Shown here: in pieces, positions 1 through 7,521 of the stretch | Numbering within the stretch: position 1 is the first letter of the stretch | Layout: every line of letters begins with the position of its first letter | Assembly: GCA_900769665.1 (NCBI GenBank) | Contig: CAAGHL010000028.1 | Coordinates: 1-31,560 of the forward strand | DNA length: 31,560 bases | Source of the DNA: Clostridia bacterium | Lineage (GTDB): Bacteria; Bacillota; Clostridia; Christensenellales; CAG-314 | Direction of reading: 5' to 3' | The notes under the pieces: generated by a model | The model's input: the letters and a program-made list of their open reading frames with translations, nothing else | Told to the model about the DNA's origin: nothing | The model's database searches: none | Made by a program: the position numbers and the translations under genes

Positions 1-13
1 AAATATAGTAACA

Positions 14-48
14 AAAAAGCACAAGACCTACTAAATCTTGTGCTTTTT
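14..48 (-). terminator. Intrinsic terminator after tRNA-Asn
   Basis: A 13 bp perfect inverted repeat (14-26 with 36-48) has a 9 nt loop. Read on the minus strand the stem ends in a run of T, which fits a rho-independent terminator for the tRNA-Asn transcript just upstream. The arm is A-rich on the other side, so it may also work for transcription entering from the left. Confidence 0.75.
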
Positions 49-78
49 ATGTTTCGTAGCTTTTTCGTACTACAAAGA

Positions 79-154
79 TGGCTCCCCCAGTTGGACTCGA
101 ACCAACGACCCTGCGGTTAACAGCCGCATGCTCTACCGGCTGAGCTATAGAGGA
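79..154 (-). tRNA. tRNA-Asn (anticodon GTT)
   Basis: The 76 nt minus-strand sequence folds as a tRNA. It has a 7 bp acceptor stem with two G-T wobbles, a D-arm with GCTC/GAGC, an anticodon arm with GTT in the loop, a T-arm containing the TTCGAGT loop, discriminator G and an encoded CCA end (79-81). GTT reads AAC/AAT, so this is asparagine. It stands alone, with its own promoter at 186-214 and a terminator at 14-48. Confidence 0.95.
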
Positions 155-185
155 ATATAGCTCAATGCTCTCGCATTGCTCATAT

Positions 186-214
186 ATAGTACCACTACAC
201 GCTTTTTTTGTCAA
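186..214 (-). promoter_or_regulatory. Promoter of tRNA-Asn
   Basis: On the minus strand TTGACA (209-214) and TACTAT (186-191) are separated by exactly 17 bp, a near-consensus vegetative sigma-70 (SigA) promoter. It lies about 32 bp upstream of the mature 5' end of the tRNA. Confidence 0.75.
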
Positions 215-346
215 TAATTTTTCGCTAACTTTTTGCGGAAATTTATTTTTTTCTCGTCGGAAATTTTCAAAACAAGTTTTACGATGAAATTTCAAAGAAT
301 ATCAAGCAAAACTTCCGTTTCCGGTCAAGCTAAATGTCCACAAATA

Positions 347-1405
347 CTACCAACAGCGTTTCACCAAAACATTCGCTTGGGCGGCAATACCGTCACCGTT
401 ACCCAATGCGCCGAGTTTTTCGCTGGTAGTAGCCGTCAAATTGACACATGTCGGGGAAACAAGCAAAACTTTTGCCAACACGCGTGACATATTGTCGATA
501 TGCGGCGCAAGCTTTGGACGCTCGCAAACCACTACCGCCGAAACGTTGACCACCTCGTAGCCACGCTCCGCGGCAAGCGCAACGCACTTAGCCAACAGCA
601 CTGTACTGTCGGCGCCGAGATAGGCGTCGTCGTCCACGGGGAACTGATGTCCGATGTCCTTTTGTCCGCATGCAGACAACACGGCATCGCAAATTGCGTG
701 GCACAGCACGTCGGCATCGGAGTGCCCAACAAGCTTTTTGTCAAAGGGAATAGTCACTCCACCCAACACAACGCCATTGCCCTCGCCGAAAGCATGCACG
801 TCAAAGCCGACGCCAATACGATAGTCGGGGACATCGCCACCATAGGTGATTTTTTTGTTGGTGGTTTCGCCGTCAACAAAGTGCACATTGCCGTACACGT
901 CGTAAAACAGCGTGCTTTCGTCGGTGTAATTGCCGTCGGTTTGCAAAAACGCCGCACGCAACTTTTCGGTAGCAAAAACCTGCGGAGTTTGTACGCCGAC
1001 AACCTTGTTGCGATCGAGTTTTTGAGGCAAATTGTCGTCAAAAAACCACAACGTATCACAAATTTTCGCACAAGGGACAGCACTACCATACTCCTCGGCT
1101 TGTCGAAAAAGCTCAGATACAAGCGCGCGCGAAACAAACGGACGCGCTCCGTCGTGTACTGCAACAACCGTACTTTCGCTACTGACTGCCGCAAGTCCGT
1201 TGGCAACCGATTGGTGTCTGTTTGCACCGCCTTCCACAAAAACAGTGTCCGCAACACGTACACCGACCACAATGATTTCGTCGACAATTCCGCGAAAAGC
1301 ATCCACCGCCGAAGATAATACTGTACCGTCAAACAACGGCTCGTTTAGTTTGTTTTTGCCGTAACGGGACGAGCCGCCCGCGGCAACTATAATTGCACTA
1401 CGCAT
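347..1405 (-). CDS. ispDF: Bifunctional IspD/IspF enzyme of the MEP isoprenoid pathway
   Basis: A 352-residue fusion of two MEP-pathway enzymes in the cytosol. The N-terminal half (about 1-193) is IspD, which makes CDP-methylerythritol from MEP and CTP: nucleotide-binding AAGGSSRYGKNK, GANRHQSVANG, VHDGARPFV and GVQTPQVF are visible. The C-terminal half (about 195-352) is IspF, which makes methylerythritol cyclodiphosphate: metal ligands in GVGFDVHAF and GHSDADVLCHA, then DIGHQFP and the TATTSEKLG motif. IspE, the enzyme acting between them, is not in this window. The IspD half looks shorter than the usual ~230 residues. The ATG start overlaps the end of rqcP by 8 bp, so the two are probably co-transcribed; the local ribosome binding site is weak, which suggests translational coupling. 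Confidence 0.95.
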   Translation of the reverse strand: MRSAIIVAAGGSSRYGKNKLNEPLFDGTVLSSAVDAFRGIVDEIIVVGVRVADTVFVEGGANRHQSVANGLAAVSSESTVVAVHDGARPFVSRALVSELFRQAEEYGSAVPCAKICDTLWFFDDNLPQKLDRNKVVGVQTPQVFATEKLRAAFLQTDGNYTDESTLFYDVYGNVHFVDGETTNKKITYGGDVPDYRIGVGFDVHAFGEGNGVVLGGVTIPFDKKLVGHSDADVLCHAICDAVLSACGQKDIGHQFPVDDDAYLGADSTVLLAKCVALAAERGYEVVNVSAVVVCERPKLAPHIDNMSRVLAKVLLVSPTCVNLTATTSEKLGALGNGDGIAAQANVLVKRCW

Positions 1406-1649
1406 TGTCTGTAATTATTTCGTACATACTGTCGGCTTCGTCTTTTTTTGTGGTCTCCTTTAATTCCTTTACTCGGAATGTAAGCGCACCGCCGGCAAAA
1501 TGCACGCAAACAAGGTCGCCGACTTTTAGTTGGCAACCGGGTTTTGCAGGGCGACCGTTGACGTCGATTTTTCCGCCGTTGCACGCCTCCGCCGCAACCG
1601 TCCGACGTTTGAGTATTCGCGATACTTTCAAAAATTTGTCTAATCTCAT
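1398..1649 (-). CDS. rqcP: S4-domain RNA-binding protein RqcP/YabO (Hsp15 family)
   Basis: An 83-residue protein that is almost entirely an S4 RNA-binding fold: MRLDKFLKVSRILKRR at the N-terminus, then the GGKIDVNGRPAKPG loop and KVGDLVCVHF. Length and motifs match RqcP (YabO), which in Bacillota binds obstructed 50S subunits and supports poly-alanine tailing by RqcH during ribosome quality control. The C-terminal tail (about 64-83) is charged and probably disordered. Its 3' end overlaps the start of ispDF. Upstream is the long repeat region at 1650-2175, and no clear promoter was found there. The general Hsp15 family is certain; RqcP rather than another small S4 protein is inferred from size and lineage. 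Confidence 0.88.
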   Translation of the reverse strand: MRLDKFLKVSRILKRRTVAAEACNGGKIDVNGRPAKPGCQLKVGDLVCVHFAGGALTFRVKELKETTKKDEADSMYEIITDNA

Positions 1650-1725
1650 AATTAGTCCAATGTAGATTATTTTGACTGTTAGTATTTACTTTTTTTTCAA
1701 GGGCGCTTCCGCGAGATCCCCACGT

Positions 1726-2088
1726 CGCAACCTAACGTTGACGAGTAGGATTTATAAATATCTCCAATGTTGCCATAGGCAGTACAGGTCAAGCCTCGGC
1801 TTGTTCCTCGGGATGACACATTATACCTACTGGAGGGCGACACTATCACTGCAAAGCAATATTATTTTGCAACTCCGCACTACCACGCCTTAATTTTACT
1901 GCCAACAAGCATTATTGTTGTAGTACAACATTGCTAAGCAACTTTCAGTAGCGTTCCTTAAACTTACTGCAAAGCAACGGCGGAGATTTGTGCAGATTGT
2001 GGCAACAGTTGCACGCTTGTCCGCCTAATGCAAGCCGAGGCTTGACCCTTATATTACATCACCTAGTAATCGTCAACGTTAGGTTGCG
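1726..2088. repeat. Inverted-repeat element with internal hairpins (repeat family member 1)
   Basis: This fills most of the gene-free stretch 1650-2175. The ends are a perfect 19 bp inverted repeat (1726-1744 with 2070-2088). A second nested pair of 17 bp lies at 1787-1803 with 2031-2047; each of its arms is also nearly self-complementary. A further hairpin sits at 1979-2025 (GGCGGA closed by TCCGCC). Parts recur elsewhere: CTAACGTTGACGAGTA is similar at 11740 and 19461, the TGCAGATTGTG..AACAGTTGC hairpin recurs at 11920, and the segment around 1782-1823 (AGTACAG..., then GTTCCTCGGGATGACA) resembles 22516-22540. No plausible protein is encoded. It may be a non-autonomous mobile repeat or a structured RNA. 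Confidence 0.7.
1979..2025. repeat. Conserved hairpin module, copy 1
   Basis: GGCGGA (1979-1984) pairs with TCCGCC (2020-2025). Inside, GTGCA/TGCAC closes an apical module TGCA-GA-TTGT-GGC-AACA-GT-TGCA (1991-2013). The apical module is nearly identical to 11920-11941, while the outer stems differ in sequence but keep pairing. Confidence 0.65.
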
Positions 2089-2105
2089 TAGCCGCAAGAT
2101 GTGTC

Positions 2106-2165
2106 GCTCAGCCGAGCCGTCGCACTTACGGCGACCGCCACGAAGCGTAGCGGAGTATATACGCC
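2106..2165. repeat. Repeat segment shared with 11703-11735
   Basis: The segment starts CTCAGCCGAGCC and contains short hairpins (GTCG...CGAC type). A similar stretch beginning CTCAGCCGAGCCACCG occurs near 11704. It lies between the inverted-repeat element and the end of recR. Apart from being a repeat, no function can be read from it. Confidence 0.5.
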
Positions 2166-2175
2166 GTTGTCCCAC

Positions 2176-2766
2176 TTATATCTCCTTCCTATTCAAAAAG
2201 GCGCGAGAGAGAGTAACCTCATCCGCATACTGCAACTCACTGCCTACGCTTATGCCTTGCGCCAATCTAGTCACCTTGATACCAAGTTGCTTGACAAAAC
2301 GTCCGACGTAGGTTGCCGTTGCTTCGCCCTCTGCCGAGGTGTCTGTGGCAAGGATAACCTCGCGCACGTCGCCGTTTAGACGTTTGAACAGTTCCGCAAG
2401 TCTAATGTCGTCACGCCCTACGCCTTTTAGCGGATTGAGCACGCCACCAAGCACGTGGTAAACGCCCTTGTACTCGCCCAAACGCTCGATTGCGATTACG
2501 TCCTTAGCCTCCTGCACCACGCAAATTGTGGAGCCGTCGCGCGTAGAACAAATATGGCACGGGTCGGTGTCGGTGTAGTTGCCGCAAACGGAACACACCT
2601 TGACGTTGTCCTTGGCTTCCGTCACTGCCGCGGCAAACTCGTGCGCTTCCTCGTCGGACATGGCAAGCACCGTCAATGCGTAACGTTGCGCCGTTTTTGC
2701 GCCGACCCCGGGCAGTTTGCAAAACTGCCTAATCAGTTTTTCGATAGGCTCGATGTAGCTTGGCAT
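2176..2766 (-). CDS. recR: Recombination mediator protein RecR
   Basis: A 196-residue protein of normal RecR length. It has an N-terminal helix-hairpin-helix (KLPGVGAKTAQRYAL, about 17-31), a four-cysteine zinc finger (Cys58, 61, 70, 73) and a TOPRIM domain containing ILATDTSAEGEATATYV (about 138-154), ending in the usual ISVGSELQYADEVTL segment. RecR works with RecO and RecF to load RecA on single-stranded gaps. The ATG is 3 nt after the ybaB stop, with GAGAGGG as ribosome binding site, so it is the last gene of the ybaB-recR unit. This order is the classical dnaX-ybaB-recR arrangement. Confidence 0.96.
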   Translation of the reverse strand: MPSYIEPIEKLIRQFCKLPGVGAKTAQRYALTVLAMSDEEAHEFAAAVTEAKDNVKVCSVCGNYTDTDPCHICSTRDGSTICVVQEAKDVIAIERLGEYKGVYHVLGGVLNPLKGVGRDDIRLAELFKRLNGDVREVILATDTSAEGEATATYVGRFVKQLGIKVTRLAQGISVGSELQYADEVTLSRAFLNRKEI

Positions 2767-2769
2767 GGG

Positions 2770-3123
2770 TTAGATAAGCCCTCTCACATTGGCAGGGATA
2801 AGTTGCGCTTCTAACTCCGCCGCCTTGGCGCAAGCGTCGTTGATTGCCGCAAGGATAAGGTCCTCGAGCATTTCCACGTCGTCGGGGTCGCAAGCTTCAG
2901 GCTTGATCTTGACGGAAAGCACGGTGCGTTGTCCGTTGACAACAACTTCCACAAGTCCGCCGCCGGCAGTACCGGTAAGCTCCGTTTCCTCAAGCTTGGA
3001 TTTGGCCTCTTCCATCATTTGTTGCATTTGTTTGGCTTGTTTCATGATGCTGTTCATGTCAAATCCGCCGCCACCGCCACGTGCGCCGCCGCCTGCTCCG
3101 TTGTATCCGTATTTGTTTCCCAT
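2770..3123 (-). CDS. ybaB: YbaB/EbfC family nucleoid-associated protein
   Basis: A 117-residue protein starting MGNKYGYNGAGG, a glycine-rich N-terminal tail (about 5-22), followed by the YbaB/EbfC core: MKQAKQMQQMMEEAKSKLEE helix, GTAGGGLVEVVVNGQRTVLSV strand region and the LEDLILAAINDACAKA helix. The family forms dimers that bind DNA. A longer frame reaches 3195, but the ATG at 3123 has a clear ribosome binding site (AAGGAGAACTGTT) and gives the expected start, so the shorter form is chosen. It lies directly upstream of recR, as in many bacteria. Confidence 0.93.
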   Translation of the reverse strand: MGNKYGYNGAGGGARGGGGGFDMNSIMKQAKQMQQMMEEAKSKLEETELTGTAGGGLVEVVVNGQRTVLSVKIKPEACDPDDVEMLEDLILAAINDACAKAAELEAQLIPANVRGLI

Positions 3124-3269
3124 AACAGTTCTCCTTGTTGTTAGTGTTGTATTTTTATCCTGCGTTTTGCCGCAAACAATTGCAGCCAAACGCACGAAAT
3201 ATTACCTTAAAATTGCGCAAAATGTAACGAAATTTACAATACGTATGCAAAAATCGGTTACATCGCTTA

Positions 3270-4769
3270 CTAAAATCTATTTTTCGGGTCGTCAAATTTG
3301 ACGTTGTTGCCCAAGCCTTCCAACTGACGATCGATGTCCGTTTCGTTGACGCGTTCGATCTGCTCGAATACCACTTTTTTGTCACAAACCTTGCCCACAA
3401 AACGTTGAACGTCGGTTTTGTAATTCATCGTCAACAGCATATACGCGCCCTTTTCCGACGATACGACAAGGTTGCCGTTGTCGTCGAAACGCACTTTTGC
3501 CTCCTCCCAAATGCCCGACAAAAGCGGCATGTTGGCTTTGGCAAGTTCCACCTTGACGCCGCGCCAAATGGATTGCGCATTGGTACGGTCGACGATGAGC
3601 AAGCTGTTTTCGTTGAGGTTGGCAGGTTGTTGCTCCAAACGAGCAAGCCGTCTGTCCAAACCTTCCACGTCAACCTCGCCCGATGAGTTGGCAATACGCA
3701 ACAGCGCCGCTTCCAACATGATACGCGGCGACAATGCGTAGCGCATTTGCCCTTCCAACGCAACCAACACGTCGATGGCGTACAGCAACTTTTTGTCCGT
3801 GGTAGACTTGGCAATGTCCGCAAGCGCTTGGAAGTTGTCCGCAGGCAACATCAGCATTTCACGCGCGCCCGAGCAAAGCTTGACGGTCAAAAGTTGACGC
3901 ATGTATACGGCAGTGTCCTTGGCAAGCCGCGCCACGTCCTTGCCTTCGTTGACAAGTCGGTCGGTTTCAGCAAGAATTGCCGCCGCATCGTCGGCTAGCA
4001 CCGCTTTGGCAAGGTTGGCAATACTTGTGGTTGAACTTACGCCCAACACCGACATCACCGAGTCGTAGGTTAACTCCCCGTCGGTCACCGAGAAACAGCG
4101 ATCTGCAATACTTACCGTATCACGCACACTGCCCTCGCCAGCCTGCGCAATGGCGTTGACGGCTTCCTTGGTGTAGGCTTTGCCTTCCTTGTCGTAAATT
4201 GCCGCCACGTGCGCCGCAAGGGTTGCAGTAGGTACCAAGCGGAAGTCGAAACGCATACAGCGCGACAAAATTGTTTGCGGAATCTTGTGCACTTCGGTTG
4301 TGCAAAGTATAAACATGGCGTGCTTGGGCGGCTCTTCCAACGTCTTCAACAAGGCATTGAACGCACCTACACTAAGCATGTGAACTTCGTCGATGATGTA
4401 CACCTTATACTTGCCGTTGACAGGCGGATACTGCACTTTTTCGCGGATATCACGTGCGTAATCGACGCCGTTGTTGCTTGCCGCGTCCATCTCGATTATG
4501 TCAAGATTTGCGTCGCCGCTTTGACGACAGACGGCGCAATGACCGCACGGATTGCCGTTGTTACGCACTGCTTCGGGGCAATTGACAGCGCGTGCAAAAA
4601 TCTTTGCCGTGCTTGTCTTACCCGTTCCGCGAGTACCCGTAAACAAATATGCGTGGTTTACCTTGTCGTGCAAAATTTGGTTGCGCAACGTGTTGATGAT
4701 ATGATCCTGTCCGATTACGTCGTCAAACGTCTGCGGACGATACTTTCGATACAATGCTACGTAGTTCAT
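3270..4769 (-). CDS. dnaX: DNA polymerase III subunit gamma/tau
   Basis: A 499-residue clamp-loader ATPase. Visible are the start motif ALYRKYRPQTFDDVIGQ, Walker A GTRGTGKTS (45-53), the zinc-binding cysteines Cys64, 75, 78 and 81, Walker B YIIDEVHML (124-132), the LKTLEEPP segment, sensor 1 CTTE and the SRC arginine-finger motif (169-171). Domain III and a C-terminal part (about 360-499) follow, with no obvious long Pro/Ala linker, so it is of intermediate length. No A-rich slippery site for programmed frameshifting was recognised. It is followed by ybaB and recR and preceded by sigH; 132 bp separate it from sigH, so it may have its own promoter, though none is clear. Confidence 0.96.
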   Translation of the reverse strand: MNYVALYRKYRPQTFDDVIGQDHIINTLRNQILHDKVNHAYLFTGTRGTGKTSTAKIFARAVNCPEAVRNNGNPCGHCAVCRQSGDANLDIIEMDAASNNGVDYARDIREKVQYPPVNGKYKVYIIDEVHMLSVGAFNALLKTLEEPPKHAMFILCTTEVHKIPQTILSRCMRFDFRLVPTATLAAHVAAIYDKEGKAYTKEAVNAIAQAGEGSVRDTVSIADRCFSVTDGELTYDSVMSVLGVSSTTSIANLAKAVLADDAAAILAETDRLVNEGKDVARLAKDTAVYMRQLLTVKLCSGAREMLMLPADNFQALADIAKSTTDKKLLYAIDVLVALEGQMRYALSPRIMLEAALLRIANSSGEVDVEGLDRRLARLEQQPANLNENSLLIVDRTNAQSIWRGVKVELAKANMPLLSGIWEEAKVRFDDNGNLVVSSEKGAYMLLTMNYKTDVQRFVGKVCDKKVVFEQIERVNETDIDRQLEGLGNNVKFDDPKNRF

Positions 4770-4901
4770 GTTTTCTCCCGTATTCGGTATCGGTTGTGTG
4801 TTTGCTTTTAGTGTGTTTATTTCGTTTTTGCCTACTTTGCAACGCCGTAAAGGCGCATTTTTGTAAGCAAAATTTGCATACGTATATAAATTTCTATTAC
4901 G

Positions 4902-5447
4902 TCAATCATTTTTGAGAGCTTCGGCAAGTTTCTTTCGCGCACGTTGCAAAGCGCCGTCGACAGACTTGTAACTGCGCCCCGTCATTCGGCAAATATCGTC
5001 GTAGCGATACCCCGAAACAAACAGCGACATCACGTCAAACTCACCCTTAGTCAGTTTGTCACGCATTACCGATTCGATCTTTTCCGCCTGCTCCTTGACA
5101 ATCAAGTCGGTAAGCGGAGTGCTTTCGTCGGTCATTTGCTCGATGGAAGCAATGTCAATGTAGTCGGCAAGCGGCTTGTTTTTGTCGTTGACATACTTGC
5201 GCACGGCGTCGGCGATACGTCCCTTTACGCACAACTTGGCGTAGGACGGAAACGCACCCTTGGTTTCGTCGTAGTTGGTAATGGCAAAAAACAGTCCCAA
5301 CATACCTTCTTGCAACAAGTCGTCCTTGTCGCCGCCCACCACGTACACCTTGTTGGCAATGGCGCGTATAAGCCCCGTGTAGTCGGCAACCAACCGCTCG
5401 ATACTGGCTTGGTCGCCTTGTTTGGCTTTTGCAATTAACTCGTCCAA
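4902..5447 (-). CDS. sigH: Sigma-70 family factor, SigH (Spo0H)-like
   Basis: About 181 residues. Region 2 is visible as DKDDLLQEGMLGLFFAITNYD, with core-binding and -10 recognition helices, and region 4 as YRYDDICRMTGRSYKSVDGALQRARKKL at the C-terminus. SigH directs early stationary-phase, competence and sporulation genes in Bacillus. The order mrnC-rlmB-sigH is the Bacillus order, which supports the name. There is no ATG: an in-frame TGA lies just upstream and the choice is TTG at 5453 or TTG at 5447. The site GAGGAG is too close to the first, so 5447 (about 8 nt spacing) is preferred. It is the last gene of the GNAT-mrnC-rlmB-sigH unit, 27 bp after rlmB. Confidence 0.88.
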   Translation of the reverse strand: MDELIAKAKQGDQASIERLVADYTGLIRAIANKVYVVGGDKDDLLQEGMLGLFFAITNYDETKGAFPSYAKLCVKGRIADAVRKYVNDKNKPLADYIDIASIEQMTDESTPLTDLIVKEQAEKIESVMRDKLTKGEFDVMSLFVSGYRYDDICRMTGRSYKSVDGALQRARKKLAEALKND

Positions 5448-5474
5448 AATCAACTCTCCTCATCATTTGTGCAA

Positions 5475-6188
5475 TCATTTGTTGACGGCAAGTCCGCGTT
5501 GGCGCACCACCTCGTAGACGGCAATACCGCACGCCACGGACGCATTTAGGCTGTTGACCTTGCCGCACAACTTCATGGATACCACTCCGTCGCACAACTG
5601 ACGCGTCAAACGTCCCACGCCACTACCTTCGCTGCCAACGACCAACGCCACGCTGCCCGTAAGGTTGGTTTTGGTGATTTCCTCGCCGTCCATATCCAGC
5701 GCATACACCCACACTCCGCTTGCTTGCAAAGTTTTGATGGCGTTGTTGATGTTGGTAACGCGTGCAATCTTCATGTGAGATACAGCCCCTGCCGAGCAAC
5801 GCACGACGGTTTCGTTTACGGGTACTTGGTGGTTGCGCCCGATCACAATGCCGTTCACGCCTGCGCACTCGCACGCACGGATGATACTGCCGAAGTTGTG
5901 CGGATCGCTGACGTCGTCCAACACCACCACAAAGGGGTGTTCCGCCGTCAAAATATCTTCTAGCTCGCAGTACTTGAAGTCGGTCACGTCGGCAATGTAG
6001 CCTTGGTGCCGTCCCTCGACGGACTCCTTGTCCAAGACAGCCTTGTCCACAAAAGTAATCTTTACGCCAAGCTTTTTTGCCAATGCGACAATGTTGCTTG
6101 TCGTGCCTTTTTCGCACATCAAGGCATTTACGGTAACGTCCTCACTGCGCAACGCCTCGTAAACGCTGTTTTTTCCTTCGATTTTCAT
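5475..6188 (-). CDS. rlmB: 23S rRNA (guanosine-2'-O-)-methyltransferase RlmB (SpoU family)
   Basis: A 237-residue SPOUT methyltransferase. The N-terminal substrate-binding domain (about 1-75) begins IEGKNSVYEALRS and is followed by the SpoU domain with motif 1 DVSDPHNFGSIIRACE (92-107), motif 2 VVGSEGSGV (183-191) and motif 3 VNSLNASVACGIAVYE (211-226), the knotted SAM-binding site. RlmB 2'-O-methylates a conserved guanosine in domain V of 23S rRNA. It starts 1 nt after mrnC ends, so the two are translationally coupled, as in Bacillus (yazC-yacO). Confidence 0.93.
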   Translation of the reverse strand: MKIEGKNSVYEALRSEDVTVNALMCEKGTTSNIVALAKKLGVKITFVDKAVLDKESVEGRHQGYIADVTDFKYCELEDILTAEHPFVVVLDDVSDPHNFGSIIRACECAGVNGIVIGRNHQVPVNETVVRCSAGAVSHMKIARVTNINNAIKTLQASGVWVYALDMDGEEITKTNLTGSVALVVGSEGSGVGRLTRQLCDGVVSMKLCGKVNSLNASVACGIAVYEVVRQRGLAVNK

Positions 6189-6189
6189 A

Positions 6190-6588
6190 CTATTCTTCCC
6201 TATCCTCCGCCATTGCTAGGATTTCCTCCACACGCGCTTGCCTACCCACAAGATACAGGTAGCCGATGACGGCTTCCATGCCCGTTGCCTTGCGATAGTC
6301 GGCACCGCTTTGATTTTTTGCCTTGTGATGCGACTTGGCATTGCGACCGCGAAGAAAAACGTCGTGTTCCTCCTCGGTCAAAAGGTCGCACACCTTGTCG
6401 GCAAGACGTGCCTGCGCACCTGCGTTGACCTCGGCAGAAGCAATCTTGTGCAACTGCCCTGCTTTTGCGTCGGACGAAACGGCAAGCCGCTCTCGCACGA
6501 ACAGACTCCACACCGCGTCGCCGACGTACGCCAACACCAATGCATTGATATTTGCCGCTTCCTTGGCGGTAAGTTGCTCGGTAAACAT
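6190..6588 (-). CDS. mrnC: Mini-ribonuclease III (MrnC)
   Basis: A 132-residue RNase III-like protein with no double-stranded-RNA-binding domain, the hallmark of Mini-III. The catalytic helix NINALVLAYVGDAVWSLFVR carries the conserved Asp24, and the second half has RGRNAKSHHKAKNQSGADYRKATGMEAVIGYLYL, the family signature with its catalytic Glu. In Bacillus Mini-III matures the 23S rRNA 3' and 5' ends. It lies 6 nt after the GNAT gene and 1 nt before rlmB. Confidence 0.94.
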   Translation of the reverse strand: MFTEQLTAKEAANINALVLAYVGDAVWSLFVRERLAVSSDAKAGQLHKIASAEVNAGAQARLADKVCDLLTEEEHDVFLRGRNAKSHHKAKNQSGADYRKATGMEAVIGYLYLVGRQARVEEILAMAEDREE

Positions 6589-6594
6589 CCGCTA

Positions 6595-7170
6595 TCAGTC
6601 CTCGGTAAACAGCTTTTTGCCGTATACCACCGCACCGGTGATGTAGTCGATGTCCTCGAAGCCGCACTTTTCGTAAAAGGCGCGCGCTTTGGTGTTTTTC
6701 AGCGAGCAAGTGAGGTACAAGCCCTCTACAAAGGACTCCGTCAGTTTGTCTTGCAATGCGGTAAGCAACTGTGTGCCTACGCCTTGACCCTGAAACTCGG
6801 GCAAAATGTCGATGTGCATATGCGCCGTGTAACCTTGCTTGATGTAGCGTTGGTCAAGCTTACGCTCGGCGGAAAAACGGAAAAACTCGCCGCCGTTGAG
6901 CTTGCGCACAAGGGGCAGATAGTTATTTTCCATTTGCTCGTTGTAGGTATCTAGGTCTGCCGCACACAAAATGTAGCCAATCGGCGTGTCGTCGTCATCC
7001 ACAGCAACAAAGCAAAACTCGGGTTCGTTGTCCAAGTAGTAGTCGCAATACATCGCGCAAAGGGTAGCACGATTTATCGGCGTGTCTTCGTCGGCAATGG
7101 CGGACGTGGCAACGCAAATATCTTGCACGAAGCGAAAGTCCTTCTTTTCGTAGGGTCTGACAGTAAACAT
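6595..7170 (-). CDS. GNAT family N-acetyltransferase
   Basis: A 191-residue protein starting MFTVRPYEKKDFRFVQDI. The acetyl-CoA binding motif A is DILPEFQGQGVGTQLLTAL (about residues 136-154) and the C-terminal motif is KNTKARAFYEKCGFEDI, both typical GNAT. An insertion between the first strand and motif A (about 40-125) is longer than in minimal GNATs. The substrate cannot be told. The start at 7170 is chosen because GGAGG lies 6 nt upstream; an ATG 12 nt earlier lies on the wrong side of that site. It is the first gene of the operon with mrnC, rlmB and sigH, behind the promoter at 7329-7357. Confidence 0.88.
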   Translation of the reverse strand: MFTVRPYEKKDFRFVQDICVATSAIADEDTPINRATLCAMYCDYYLDNEPEFCFVAVDDDDTPIGYILCAADLDTYNEQMENNYLPLVRKLNGGEFFRFSAERKLDQRYIKQGYTAHMHIDILPEFQGQGVGTQLLTALQDKLTESFVEGLYLTCSLKNTKARAFYEKCGFEDIDYITGAVVYGKKLFTED

Positions 7171-7328
7171 AATTACCTCCAAATTTTGACGTCAAACTTG
7201 ACCGTCGAGCAACGGTAAGGGCGATTGCCCGTGTTACACCGCAACAAAGCACTGCAAAAGCGCACTCCGCAACGCCACAAAAACGGCAAGCGTACGGCAA
7301 AAGCACACAGTACTCCATTTTTAGTAAT

Positions 7329-7357
7329 AATGTACCATATTGCTCGACAAAAGTCAA
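7329..7357 (-). promoter_or_regulatory. Promoter of the GNAT-mrnC-rlmB-sigH operon
   Basis: On the minus strand TTGACT (7352-7357) and TACATT (7329-7334) are 17 bp apart. A start near 7322 would give a leader of about 150 nt before the GNAT start codon. It faces away from the DUF2804 promoter at 7411-7439. The gene-free stretch 7171-7521 holds these two promoters and nothing else recognised. Confidence 0.7.
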
Positions 7358-7410
7358 GTCTTGCGTATTGTACTAGTAATATATTATAGCCACTAATTCT
7401 TAAAACGGTA

Positions 7411-7439
7411 TTGAAACGCAAAAATAAGTGTGGTATAAT
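7411..7439 (+). promoter_or_regulatory. Promoter of the DUF2804 gene
   Basis: TTGAAA (7411-7416), a 17 bp spacer and a perfect TATAAT (7434-7439) precede the DUF2804 gene by about 80 bp. This is a standard vegetative promoter, divergent from the GNAT operon promoter. Confidence 0.75.
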
Positions 7440-7521
7440 AAAGCAAAGTGAAACGCACGAAGCGTAACAAACGAAACGTCACCGATCAAAACCGACAAAC
7501 AATCCGACAAAGGAGAGAAAT

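Noticed and set aside
500..1318. Long plus-strand open frame opposite ispDF
   Set aside because: It lies fully antisense to a clear IspDF protein and its translation has no family features; it is a by-product of codon use on the other strand.
1988..2379. Short plus-strand frames across the repeat and the recR 3' end
   Set aside because: They run from repeat DNA into recR antisense sequence and have no ribosome binding site or family pattern.
3270..4769. Programmed frameshift in dnaX producing a separate gamma form
   Set aside because: No A-rich slippery sequence followed by a stem was seen in the middle of the gene.
4770..4901. Signal recognition particle RNA beside dnaX, as in Bacillus
   Set aside because: The 132 bp gap has neither the length nor the conserved GGAA/tetraloop motif of the small SRP RNA.
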